Assembly: GCF_000745015.1 (NCBI RefSeq)
Contig: NZ_JQNA01000002.1
Coordinates: forward strand, 2,666,001 to 2,730,000
Reading direction: 5' to 3'
DNA from: Burkholderia sp. 9120
GTDB lineage: Bacteria; Pseudomonadota; Gammaproteobacteria; Burkholderiales; Burkholderiaceae
Length of the DNA stretch: 64,000 nucleotides
A model generated the notes under the pieces. The model saw only the letters and a list, made by a program, of their open reading frames with translations, did no database searches and was not told the DNA's origin. This document shows, in pieces, positions 26,974 through 34,935 of this stretch; position 1 is the stretch's first letter, and each line of letters starts with the position of its first letter. The position numbers and the translations under genes were made by a program.

Positions 26974-27732
26974 TCAGACCGCCGCTGCCTGTTTGATAAG
27001 CAACGCATGCCCATTCAGGTTATGAACGAACAGGCCGTTGTGCACGCTGGCCACAATCTCATTGATTGCCTGATTGGCGCCTTCGCAGCCGAATATCGCG
27101 TAGTCGTCGAATACCACCACGCCGTTCGTCTGCACGTTCGGCCAGATCGATTCGAAAGACTGTTTCACGGATTGGTAGGTGTCGACGTCGATGTGCGCGA
27201 TGCAGACTTTCGCGGGCAGCGCGGCCAATGTGTCGTCCGGGAAAATGCCGCGATGAATATGGGCCTTGGCGCCGACTGTCGCGAAAAGATCGGTGACGAT
27301 CCGTTCGTCGGTATCGGCGTGCTCGCCGCCGGAATAAAACGTGTCGAACCGGGCGTCCTGCTTGGCGACGCCGGTGAAGGTATCGAACAGGTGCGCCGCC
27401 TTCTCGGGCAACGCGCGCGCCATCAACGCCGCGGTGCCGCCACGCCAGACGCCGATTTCCACGATGTCGCCCGCCACGTTGCGGCACTGTTGAGCCAGTC
27501 GATAAAGCTCGTAGCAACGATAGATATCGACCATCGTGCAGGCTTTGGCGATTTCATAAACCGTTTTGAATCCTTCGTCGTCCAGCCAGGGCGAATAGGT
27601 CGCGAAAGGAATGATCTGTGAATGGCTGCAGCCCGCTTTGAGCGACTCGAAGCGGGTTTGTCTCATCCGATTGAGAAGGTCCTGTCGCTCGGTGCGTAGT
27701 ACGCGCAGGAAATCCGGTGATGTCTTCTCCAC
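26974..27732 (-). CDS. TylF/MycF-family SAM-dependent O-methyltransferase
   Basis: 252 residues. A class I methyltransferase core with DIVEIGVWRGGTAALMA (SAM motif I), then LFDTFTGVAKQD, HRGIFPDDT, and the metal/acid motif IAHIDVDTYQSVKQSFE followed by GVVVFDDY. This is the signature of macrocin-O-methyltransferase-like enzymes that methylate sugars. It is the last gene of the operon, 12 bp after the ATP-grasp-HAD gene, and is followed by a strong terminator. In this context it probably methylates a sugar destined for flagellin. Confidence 0.88.
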   Translation of the reverse strand: MEKTSPDFLRVLRTERQDLLNRMRQTRFESLKAGCSHSQIIPFATYSPWLDDEGFKTVYEIAKACTMVDIYRCYELYRLAQQCRNVAGDIVEIGVWRGGTAALMARALPEKAAHLFDTFTGVAKQDARFDTFYSGGEHADTDERIVTDLFATVGAKAHIHRGIFPDDTLAALPAKVCIAHIDVDTYQSVKQSFESIWPNVQTNGVVVFDDYAIFGCEGANQAINEIVASVHNGLFVHNLNGHALLIKQAAAV

Positions 27733-27744
27733 GACTGTAACTCC

Positions 27745-29022
27745 CTAGGTAATGAGAAATTCGATCATGTCCACGTCCAGAACCGGAATTGCGTGCCGTC
27801 TTGCGACGTCCATTCGTTCTGGAAAATGGTTGTCGATAAAAATCGAAGTGGGTGTGATGTGATCGGCCTTCGACTCGTCCTCGCCGAGCACGATGATCCG
27901 GTCGAACAGACCCGCATCGATGCGCGCCTTGGCCAGCGTTTGCGCGACGTCGAAGCGGTGTCGGGTAATCAGATGGATCTTCTTGCCCGAGGCCACCGAT
28001 TGGTAAAGAAACGCGATGGTCTGCGGCACGGCGAACCCGTCGAGAATCAGCGTGTCGTCGAGATCGACGCATACGGTGTCGTAGTCGAAGTCCAGCAACG
28101 CACGGGTCGCGATGCTGCGCTCGATCAACCTGACCTGCGAGTTGTCGAGCGTCGTCAGGTCGCGCCCCATGAAGTCCTGCACCGCCATCAGCGGCAGGTT
28201 GATGCCGCGGGCGCGCTGCGCCACCATGGTTCCCGCGACCCGGCATGAAATTTCGAGCAGTTTCCACTTGCCGTTGCGGTCGGCTTTGAGCTGGAAAAAC
28301 CACGGGCCGCGCAGAGTCAGCCGTTCGTTGATGGTGCGGGCAATGGCGTCGATTTCCGGGCTCGGCGGCAACAACCGCGAGCGCATCGTAATCCCCGCCC
28401 TGACACGCTCGCGCGTTCGCGGACCGGTCCAGAGCAGCCGACGCTTCCGGTCGGTGAAACAGTCGACGGTGATTTCCTCGCCGGGCAGATATTCAACGAG
28501 GATCGGTTCCGCCGTATTGCGCAGCACGTCGCGCGCGTGCTCTTCAGTGCGAACCAGCGTGACGCCCTGGCCGCCTTGTCCGAGATCCGGCTTGACGATG
28601 GCGGGCCACGCGGTGACTTCTTCCACGCTGCGAAAAACCGCCGGCACCCACGCGGTGTCCGAGAACAGCTCGTAGGTCGCGCTCTTTCTACGGGCGACGG
28701 TGGCGGCATGTCGATCGCCGTTGACCAGGAAAACACCCATGTCTGCGGCGTGCTTCGACAGGTAATCGAGCACGGTGTCGTGCGTGGCGAACACCATGTC
28801 GATTTCGCACGCTGTCAGCAAGGCGGCGAATTCAGCGTCGAAATTGTCGTCGGTAATTTTGGGCAGGCCGCCCACGTATCGTGCGAAGCGAAACTGTCCA
28901 AAGTCGTCCACGCTGGAGGCGCCGATCAGTTCAACGTGCAGCGAGTAGCGCAGTGCCTGATGGATCTCGCCGGCGTTCTCCGAGCCACAGGGAAACACCA
29001 GCACTTTCACTTTCTTCGTCAT
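27745..29022 (-). CDS. ATP-grasp ligase fused to a HAD-type phosphatase domain
   Basis: 425 residues. The N-terminal part (MTKKVKVLVFPCGSENAGE) is a pre-ATP-grasp Rossmann-like domain. The ATP-grasp core follows with PAIVKPDLGQGGQGVTLV, EYLPGEEITVDCFTD and LEISCRVAGTMV. The last ~120 residues form a HAD domain with motif I CVDLDDTLILDG, LITRH and IFIDNHFPERMDV. An ATP-dependent carboxylate-amine ligase plus phosphatase in one chain suggests attachment of an acyl or amino-acid group to a nucleotide-sugar or phospho-sugar. The reaction is not known from the sequence. The start at 29022 follows from the domain start. Confidence 0.85.
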   Translation of the reverse strand: MTKKVKVLVFPCGSENAGEIHQALRYSLHVELIGASSVDDFGQFRFARYVGGLPKITDDNFDAEFAALLTACEIDMVFATHDTVLDYLSKHAADMGVFLVNGDRHAATVARRKSATYELFSDTAWVPAVFRSVEEVTAWPAIVKPDLGQGGQGVTLVRTEEHARDVLRNTAEPILVEYLPGEEITVDCFTDRKRRLLWTGPRTRERVRAGITMRSRLLPPSPEIDAIARTINERLTLRGPWFFQLKADRNGKWKLLEISCRVAGTMVAQRARGINLPLMAVQDFMGRDLTTLDNSQVRLIERSIATRALLDFDYDTVCVDLDDTLILDGFAVPQTIAFLYQSVASGKKIHLITRHRFDVAQTLAKARIDAGLFDRIIVLGEDESKADHITPTSIFIDNHFPERMDVARRHAIPVLDVDMIEFLIT

Positions 29023-29077
29023 GTCTTCAACATCCAATGGATATACCTGCAATGCACAGGTACGTCGGCGCACGCTT

Positions 29078-30103
29078 TCACGCGTGTGCGGGCCGGGTCC
29101 GTTCGCCTGGCGAGTCGCGCTCCGCCAGCTTCGCGGCCAGAAACCCGGCCATCTGTTCGATCTGATCGGGAGCGAGACGCTGATCGCACGGTATGAACAG
29201 CGTGCGCTTCGCCAACTCGCGCTCGAGGGGCGGCGCGCTGTCGTTTGTGGCGACTTCCGGCCAGTAGCCCGGCGTGTAGATGCGTTCGCCGAATAGCGTT
29301 TCGCGCAACCCGTCGGGCGCGCGGAACAACGGATAGCACAGCGGCACAGAGTCCGGATGACGCGCCAGCGCGGACGGGTTGTACGCGCGCAACCGGCTGT
29401 GCAGCAGGTCATAGTTGGCGCGGCGCCGGCGCTGCACCGATTCATAGTCGATGCCGCTCAGCATGTGCCGCGTGAGCGCCGACATGCGTTGCGGTTCCTG
29501 CCCGCTCAAGCTCTGTTCCGCTGCGGCGTAATCCGCGTAGCCGGTTTCGGCGTCGAAGGCGAGGCGCTTCAGAAGGTGCGCACTGCGATCCAGCGATCCC
29601 GTATCGATCTGCGTGGGCTCGCTGAGCGCGGCGCGCCCGATCAGATAACCCCCATCCGGCACACCGACGAATTTTCGCGGCGAGTACAGGTTGGCGAGAC
29701 AGTCGCGCGGCATGGCGAACAAGGCTTGCGCGTTGTCGATCAGCACCCGTTCGGGGGGGAAGCGGCGCAGCACATCGTCCACCTGCGAATCGCAGAGTCC
29801 GAAGTAATTCACATAGAGCAGCCACTCGTCGGCGGCGACGTCCGCGGCTTGCACGTAAAAATCGCGGTCGATCGAATAGCGCTTGATCGCGACGCCGGCG
29901 GCATGCAGCGGCTCGATCGCGCTGTCGCAGATATACCAGGGCAGCCACACCGCGGCGGGGCGCTGCACTTGCAGCAAAGCAAGCAAGGCCGCACGCGATG
30001 ATTGATAGCGCAACGCGTCCGCGTGTAATTCGGCCCCGTCATAGCGCAGCTCGAACTGCAGATACCCGCCGATCGCCGGGCGGTCCTCCGCCTGGCCGCT
30101 CAT
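29078..30103 (-). CDS. DegT/DnrJ-like PLP aminotransferase-fold protein
   Basis: 341 residues. It is a divergent member of the sugar aminotransferase (DegT/DnrJ/EryC1) fold: PAAVWLPWYICDSAIEPLHAAG at the start, the aspartate region ERVLIDNAQALFA, and LYSPRKFVGVPDGGYLIG, where the Lys corresponds to the PLP Schiff-base position. It is shorter than normal members (~380). The start at 30103 overlaps the WbqC stop by 4 bp (ATGA). It is the fourth gene of the operon and differs strongly from the other DegT protein at 30805-31947, so it may act on a different sugar or be regulatory. Confidence 0.82.
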   Translation of the reverse strand: MSGQAEDRPAIGGYLQFELRYDGAELHADALRYQSSRAALLALLQVQRPAAVWLPWYICDSAIEPLHAAGVAIKRYSIDRDFYVQAADVAADEWLLYVNYFGLCDSQVDDVLRRFPPERVLIDNAQALFAMPRDCLANLYSPRKFVGVPDGGYLIGRAALSEPTQIDTGSLDRSAHLLKRLAFDAETGYADYAAAEQSLSGQEPQRMSALTRHMLSGIDYESVQRRRRANYDLLHSRLRAYNPSALARHPDSVPLCYPLFRAPDGLRETLFGERIYTPGYWPEVATNDSAPPLERELAKRTLFIPCDQRLAPDQIEQMAGFLAAKLAERDSPGERTRPAHA

Positions 30104-30798
30104 GCGGCCTCCCGCGCGCACAGCATGTCCTTGACCTGAGACGGGCCGTTGAACATCAGCACGTCGAGAATGGACAGCGCGGGAATGAACGGTGTGCCGC
30201 CCTGCGGATAGCTTCGCAAGTCCGGCTCGATGAACGCCAGTTCGATGCCGGCCGCCGTGAACGTGTCCGCACTGTAGAGCGCACGGCCGCCGGGCAGATT
30301 CACATAGGCGGTCGCGTGTTCGGCGCGGCAAATGTCGAGCACGCGCTCCACGCTTTTCAGTTGTGCGTTCGCGTAAATCGTCGACGACGGCACGAACTCC
30401 GTACGGATACCCACGTAGTCGCAGATGGCCGTGACACTGCGCGCCGCCAGCTCGCCGATATCGTGTGCCGGCGCCGACAGGATTCGCACAATCAGGTCGC
30501 TGACCGGCGCGTAGTAGGGCGCTCTCGCGTACGCGTGGCGAACCTGTTCGAGCGTCTTGCGCAGCCAGACGCCCGGCGGTTGCACCGCCACCTCGTTGAT
30601 TTTCAGGCTCGGACTCGCGCCGGAAAGCGGCACGGTCAGATAGCGGATCTCGTCGCCGAGCGCAATCCGGTTACGGTTGATCCAACCGTTCTTGATGAAA
30701 TTCACGTCGTCGTAGAAGACGAATCGATCGCTGGCCGCCGCGAGCTGAAAATACCCTATGTACGGAAACAGATAGGGCTGCATGATCGCGAGCTTCAT
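30100..30798 (-). CDS. WbqC family protein
   Basis: 232 residues. The N-terminus MKLAIMQPYLFPYIGYFQLA and the following FYDDVNFIKNGWINRNRI are diagnostic of the WbqC-like family found in O-antigen and glycan clusters. Members are thought to act in transfer of glycine or acyl groups to sugars, but the reaction is not settled. It lies 6 bp after the DegT gene and overlaps the next gene by 4 bp. Together with the ATP-grasp-HAD protein it points to an amino-acid- or acyl-modified sugar. Confidence 0.92.
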   Translation of the reverse strand: MKLAIMQPYLFPYIGYFQLAAASDRFVFYDDVNFIKNGWINRNRIALGDEIRYLTVPLSGASPSLKINEVAVQPPGVWLRKTLEQVRHAYARAPYYAPVSDLIVRILSAPAHDIGELAARSVTAICDYVGIRTEFVPSSTIYANAQLKSVERVLDICRAEHATAYVNLPGGRALYSADTFTAAGIELAFIEPDLRSYPQGGTPFIPALSILDVLMFNGPSQVKDMLCAREAA

Positions 30799-30804
30799 GC
30801 TTTG

Positions 30805-31947
30805 TCAGCCGGCGATCAGACCGACGATCCGTTCGAGCATGTCATCCGTCAGGCCCGGGAAAATCGGCAGACACAGCACTTGCTGCGAGACCCCGTGCGC
30901 GACCGGCAGGTTTTCACGACGCGCCGACGGCAGTCCACGATAGATCGGGAATTCCGAAATCAGCGGATAGAAATATCGCCGTGCGTAGATCTCGTGGTCG
31001 CGCATCTTCTGATACAGCGCGTCGCGGCTGATCGGATAGTCGGGTTCGACGAGGATCGGGAAGTAGGAGTGGTTCGCGACCTTTTCGCCGGTCTTCGGCA
31101 GGCAGCGAATGCCCGGAATGTCGCGCAGCCGTTCGCGGTAGAGCGCGTCGATCTGCGCGCGGCGCGCCAGCGCCTCGTCGATATGCTTGAGTTGCAGCAA
31201 GCCGAACGCCGCGTTGATCTCGCTCATCTTGCCGTTGATGCCCGAGGCCACCACCGTCACTTCATCCACGAAACCGAAGTTCTTCAGATGATCGATGCGC
31301 TGTTTGGTCTTCGCGTCCTGACAGATGATCGCGCCGCCTTCGAACGTGTTGAAGACTTTGGTGGCGTGAAAACTGAGCACCGCGAGGTCGCCATGTTGCA
31401 ACACGCTGCCGCTATCGGTTTGCACGCCGAATGCGTGGGCCGCGTCGTAGATCACCTTCAGGTTGTAGTTGTCGGCGATTTTCTGGATGGCGTCGACATT
31501 GCAGGGCTTGCCGTAGCAATGCACGGGCATGATCGCGGTGGTTTGCGGCGTGATGGCCGCCTCGATCTTGGCCGGGTCGAGATTCAGCGTATCCGGATCG
31601 ATGTCGACGAACACCGGCTTGATGCCGTTCCACACCAGCGAGTGGGCGGTGGCGACGAACGAATAGGGCGTCGTGATCACTTCACCGGTCACGCGCAGCG
31701 CCTGCAACGCGGTGAGCAGCGCGAGCGTGCCGTTGGTAAAGAGCGCGAGATGCTTCACGCCGAGATACTCGCAAAGCGCCGCTTCGAACTGCTGGTGAAA
31801 CGGACCGCCGTTGGTCAATATCTTGCTGTCCCAGATCTGCTGCAGATAGGGAATGAATTCGTCGAGCGGCGCGAGGTGCGGCTGCGTGACATAAATACGC
31901 TCGTCGATTGGCTGCTCGAACGCCTTCAGCGGCAAGGCTGCATTCAT
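30805..31947 (-). CDS. DegT/DnrJ/EryC1 sugar aminotransferase
   Basis: 380 residues, standard length. It has SKILTNGGPFHQQFE, LFTNGTLALLTALQ, TPYSFVATAHSLVW, DAAHAFGV (Asp that contacts the pyridine nitrogen) and SFHATKVFNTFEGG, with the PLP Lys. The C-terminal RYFYPLISEFPIY is also typical. It aminates a keto-deoxy nucleotide-sugar (WecE/RmlB-pathway type); the exact substrate is unknown. The start at 31947 overlaps the stop codon of the upstream glycosyltransferase (ATGA), so translation is coupled. Confidence 0.93.
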   Translation of the reverse strand: MNAALPLKAFEQPIDERIYVTQPHLAPLDEFIPYLQQIWDSKILTNGGPFHQQFEAALCEYLGVKHLALFTNGTLALLTALQALRVTGEVITTPYSFVATAHSLVWNGIKPVFVDIDPDTLNLDPAKIEAAITPQTTAIMPVHCYGKPCNVDAIQKIADNYNLKVIYDAAHAFGVQTDSGSVLQHGDLAVLSFHATKVFNTFEGGAIICQDAKTKQRIDHLKNFGFVDEVTVVASGINGKMSEINAAFGLLQLKHIDEALARRAQIDALYRERLRDIPGIRCLPKTGEKVANHSYFPILVEPDYPISRDALYQKMRDHEIYARRYFYPLISEFPIYRGLPSARRENLPVAHGVSQQVLCLPIFPGLTDDMLERIVGLIAG

Positions 31948-34331
31948 TTCGATTCCCCTGTCTGCGACGGCGCGGAAGTCTCGACGGCGACGCCGTCCAG
32001 TTCCTGCGCGAGTACTTCGAACGCGGCGGCGGGTTCGCCGGCGCACCAGCGTTCCCACATGGTCCGCACGGCGCGCGAGACGCCGGCCGCGACCACATTG
32101 GTGTGAAACGCGGGCGACGCCAGGCAGCGCGCGCGCAAACCGTTGCGGATGGCCGCCAGCGCGGGAATGTCCGCGGCCAGCGCGATGCCCTTTGTGACGA
32201 ATTCGGCTTTGTCGGCGGCCACGAACTGTTCGAGCCCGACTTGCGACAGCCAGCCCATTGCCGCGCGGGCCGGCAGCGTATTGCCGGCGATGGTGAGCGT
32301 CGGCACGCCCATCCACAGCGAGTTCAGCACCGTGGTGGAACCCGTGTAGGGGTACGTATCCAGGCAGATGTCGACGTGGAAATGCTGCTGCAGGTAGACC
32401 GGGATGCTCGAACGCGGCTGGAAGGTCAGCCGGTCGCTCGTAATGCCTTCGCTCGCGAACCAGCCGGTCAGGAGCTGGCGGTCCTCGTCGGTCGCGCTGG
32501 CGCCCAGTTGCATGCGTGAAGACGGCACGGCATGCAGCAATTCAGCCCACAGCGCGATCACGTCGCGGCGCAGCTTGTTGAGCCGGTTGAAGCTGCCGAA
32601 GGTGATATAGCCCTGGTGCATCGCGGGCAGCAGATTGACCGGCGGCGCGTTTTCTTCCGGCAGGAAGGCGGCGCTGGCCGGAATCTGCACGACTTTTTCC
32701 GAGAACTGTTGCTCCATCGGACCGAACGGCAAAGCGAACCGGTCCGCGAGGTAATAGTCCATGGCGCTCAGGCCGGTGGTCGCCGGGTAGCCCATCCAGC
32801 TCACCTGAATCGGCGCGGGCTTGCGCGCGAACGTCAGGAGCCGGTTACGGCCCGTATGGCCGGACAGATCGAACAGAACGTCGATACGATCGTCGCGGAT
32901 CTTGTTGGCGAGCTGAACGTCCGGCATGCCGGTGACCTGATGCCATTCGGCCGCGCACTGACGCATCTTGCGCGTGTAATCGTCTTCGAGGATGTGGTTG
33001 CTGTACACATGCAGAGACAGCGTCGGATCCTGGGCCAAATGCTCCATGATCGGCAGCAGGTAGGACGCTACCGCGTGGCGGAACAGATCGCCCGACACAA
33101 GGCCGATCTTCAGCTTGCGCTCCGGCGCCCGCTTGTTCACGTGACGCGGCCATTGCGACAGCACCGGCGCTTCGTGACGTTGCGCGAACTTGAGATGCTC
33201 CGCGAACAGCACGTCCGGATCGATGTCGGGATTGTGATTGAGCGCGAACAGATAGTTGTCGCCCGCGATCGCGTCCTTCGGGTCTTTCTCCAACGCCATG
33301 CGGAAGCTTTCCTCGGCGTCGCCCACCAGCCCGAGATCGAGCTGCAACACACCGAGCGTGCTGCGCGCGGTGGAACTGTCCGGCGCCAGTTCGATGGCGC
33401 GCCGTGCCGCGGCGAGGCCCTCGGCCACACGGCCCTGATGCACCAGCGACATGCCGAAGATACGCTGTGCTTCGGCATATCCCGGGTTGATCGCGAGAAT
33501 CGCGCGACAGACGGTTTCGCAGTCTTTGTGCAGGCCTTTCAGGCGCAGCGTGTCCGCCAGGACGGTGCGGCTTTCGAGTTCTTCCGGGATCAGTTCTTCC
33601 GCTTTCCTCAGCGGTTCGAGTGCTTCGTCGTAGCGGCCCAGACGGTGCAGCGCGATGCCGAGCCAGCGCCACGCTATGCCGTCAGCCGGAAAACGCTGGG
33701 TCAGCGAGCGGGCCAGTTTGAGCGCCTCGGCGATCTGGCCGCGGTTGTACAACGAGGTGTACCGGTTGGTTTCCTGCTGGCTGACGCGCCGGCCCGAGGC
33801 AATCGTGGACTTGACCGGCGCGGCGGCCGGCTTGCCGGTGTCGCCTTGCGTGTCGGCCACAGCGTCGGTGTCCAGTGCGGGGCTCGGCTCGTTCACGGCA
33901 TACGTGGGAATCACCGAGCCCGGGCTTGCCAGCCGCACGATCAGGCCATCCACGGCAGGGCCCTTCAAGCCTTGTTTCTGCCCCATCTCCAGTGCGAGCC
34001 ACGCGGCGGCGGATTCGCCGGCGTCGATCAACGCGCCGATATAAGCCGTCCAGTATTGGCCGTTGTGCGGTTGCTGACCCAGCGCCAACTCGAGGTGGCT
34101 CAAGGCGTCTTTGGGGCGGCTGGTTTGCACCAGCAGCACGCCCAGATCGTAAAGCGCATCCGCGTGAAGCGGCTTCGCGTCGAGGATCGCCCGATAGAGC
34201 GCTTCGGCGTCGTCGAATTCGGCCTTGTGATGGTGCTCGAGCGCTGTCTGCAAGACGAGCGCGATGTCTTGCTCGAGTTGCTGGTCGGGCGTCAAGGGTT
34301 CGGCGGTCGGCTGCTCGTACAGGTGCGTCAT
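31944..34331 (-). CDS. TPR protein with SPINDLY/O-GlcNAc-transferase (GT41) domain
   Basis: 795 residues. The N-terminal half has tetratricopeptide repeats (for example ALYDLGVLLVQTSRPKDALS, GIALHRLGRYDEALEPLRKA and FGMSLVHQGRVAEGLAAARR). From about residue 410 the catalytic GT41 part begins: KIGLVSGDLFRHAVASYLLP, DVLFDLSGHTGRNRLLTFAR, APIQVSWMGYPATTGLSAMD, YLAD, and the UDP-sugar-binding FNRLNK, DTYPYTGSTT. This is the bacterial O-GlcNAc-transferase-like protein that glycosylates Ser/Thr of flagellin in several bacteria. It heads the glycan operon and lies next to fliT-fliD-fliC, which supports flagellin as the acceptor. The start at 34331 (MTHLYEQP) is preferred over an Arg/Pro-rich upstream extension. 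Confidence 0.93.
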   Translation of the reverse strand: MTHLYEQPTAEPLTPDQQLEQDIALVLQTALEHHHKAEFDDAEALYRAILDAKPLHADALYDLGVLLVQTSRPKDALSHLELALGQQPHNGQYWTAYIGALIDAGESAAAWLALEMGQKQGLKGPAVDGLIVRLASPGSVIPTYAVNEPSPALDTDAVADTQGDTGKPAAAPVKSTIASGRRVSQQETNRYTSLYNRGQIAEALKLARSLTQRFPADGIAWRWLGIALHRLGRYDEALEPLRKAEELIPEELESRTVLADTLRLKGLHKDCETVCRAILAINPGYAEAQRIFGMSLVHQGRVAEGLAAARRAIELAPDSSTARSTLGVLQLDLGLVGDAEESFRMALEKDPKDAIAGDNYLFALNHNPDIDPDVLFAEHLKFAQRHEAPVLSQWPRHVNKRAPERKLKIGLVSGDLFRHAVASYLLPIMEHLAQDPTLSLHVYSNHILEDDYTRKMRQCAAEWHQVTGMPDVQLANKIRDDRIDVLFDLSGHTGRNRLLTFARKPAPIQVSWMGYPATTGLSAMDYYLADRFALPFGPMEQQFSEKVVQIPASAAFLPEENAPPVNLLPAMHQGYITFGSFNRLNKLRRDVIALWAELLHAVPSSRMQLGASATDEDRQLLTGWFASEGITSDRLTFQPRSSIPVYLQQHFHVDICLDTYPYTGSTTVLNSLWMGVPTLTIAGNTLPARAAMGWLSQVGLEQFVAADKAEFVTKGIALAADIPALAAIRNGLRARCLASPAFHTNVVAAGVSRAVRTMWERWCAGEPAAAFEVLAQELDGVAVETSAPSQTGESK

Positions 34332-34459
34332 GGTCTCAGCGCGGAATGGTCTATGAAGGAAATTGTGCGACGGGGACGGGGTTTCCGATGCGCGGAGATG
34401 ACGGTAAAAACGCCGCCTGTTTAGCGTATGGACGGGCGGGCGCGGGCGCCGGATACAAG

Positions 34460-34483
34460 AAAAAAGCCCGCACAAGGCGGGCT
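34460..34483 (-). terminator. Intrinsic terminator after fliT
   Basis: On the minus strand AGCCCGC-CTTGT-GCGGGCT is followed by TTTTTT. It ends the fliD-fliT unit and separates it from the glycosyltransferase operon. Confidence 0.88.
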
Positions 34484-34608
34484 GAGGGAACGAGCGCGTC
34501 TCACTTCGACGCGTAGTTCTTATTGTCGGGTTGTAGGCGGGGACCCGGTGCCGGCGTCCGCTTGCCTCGCGGCAGAACGACGGCTCTCAGGTTCCGCGGT
34601 AAGTCGGC

Positions 34609-34908
34609 TTACATGCGCGCCATGCGCTGGTACTCGCCGGCTGCCTTGGCGCGTCCCATTGCCGCTTCGAACTCGATATGCAGTTCGTTTTGCGTCGTTT
34701 CGGCTTCCACGAGCAGCGCCGCGTCCATGGTCTGGATCTGGCGGATCTTCTGCAGCGCGGCCGGTTCCTGCTCCGCCACCAGCGACATCAGCAGCGGCGA
34801 GCGAGCTTCGATCAGGCGGGCCGCTTCCGGCCAGTCGGCCAGCGACGCCGCCTGGGTGATTTCCTGTGTCATCGACAGCAGGCGGTCGACCAATTCCGTC
34901 TGGTTCAT
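34609..34908 (-). CDS. fliT: FliT-like flagellar export chaperone
   Basis: 99 residues, all predicted helix, starting MNQTELVDRLLSMTQEITQA. Size and position directly after fliD match FliT, the chaperone that keeps FliD unfolded for export and, in enterobacteria, inhibits FlhDC. Sequence motifs are weak, as usual for FliT, so the call depends on context. The gap from the fliD stop is 27 bp. Confidence 0.8.
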   Translation of the reverse strand: MNQTELVDRLLSMTQEITQAASLADWPEAARLIEARSPLLMSLVAEQEPAALQKIRQIQTMDAALLVEAETTQNELHIEFEAAMGRAKAAGEYQRMARM

Positions 34909-34935
34909 GGTGTGCGCGTCCTTTCTGCCCGACCG

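Noticed and set aside
29998..34424. Long plus-strand frames of about 700 and 630 codons
   Set aside because: Antisense to the WbqC, DegT and O-GlcNAc-transferase-like genes; no recognisable motifs.
34332..34440. Sigma-28 promoter before the glycosylation operon
   Set aside because: The best match (TAAA followed by a CCGTCAT-like box) has too many mismatches and wrong spacing.
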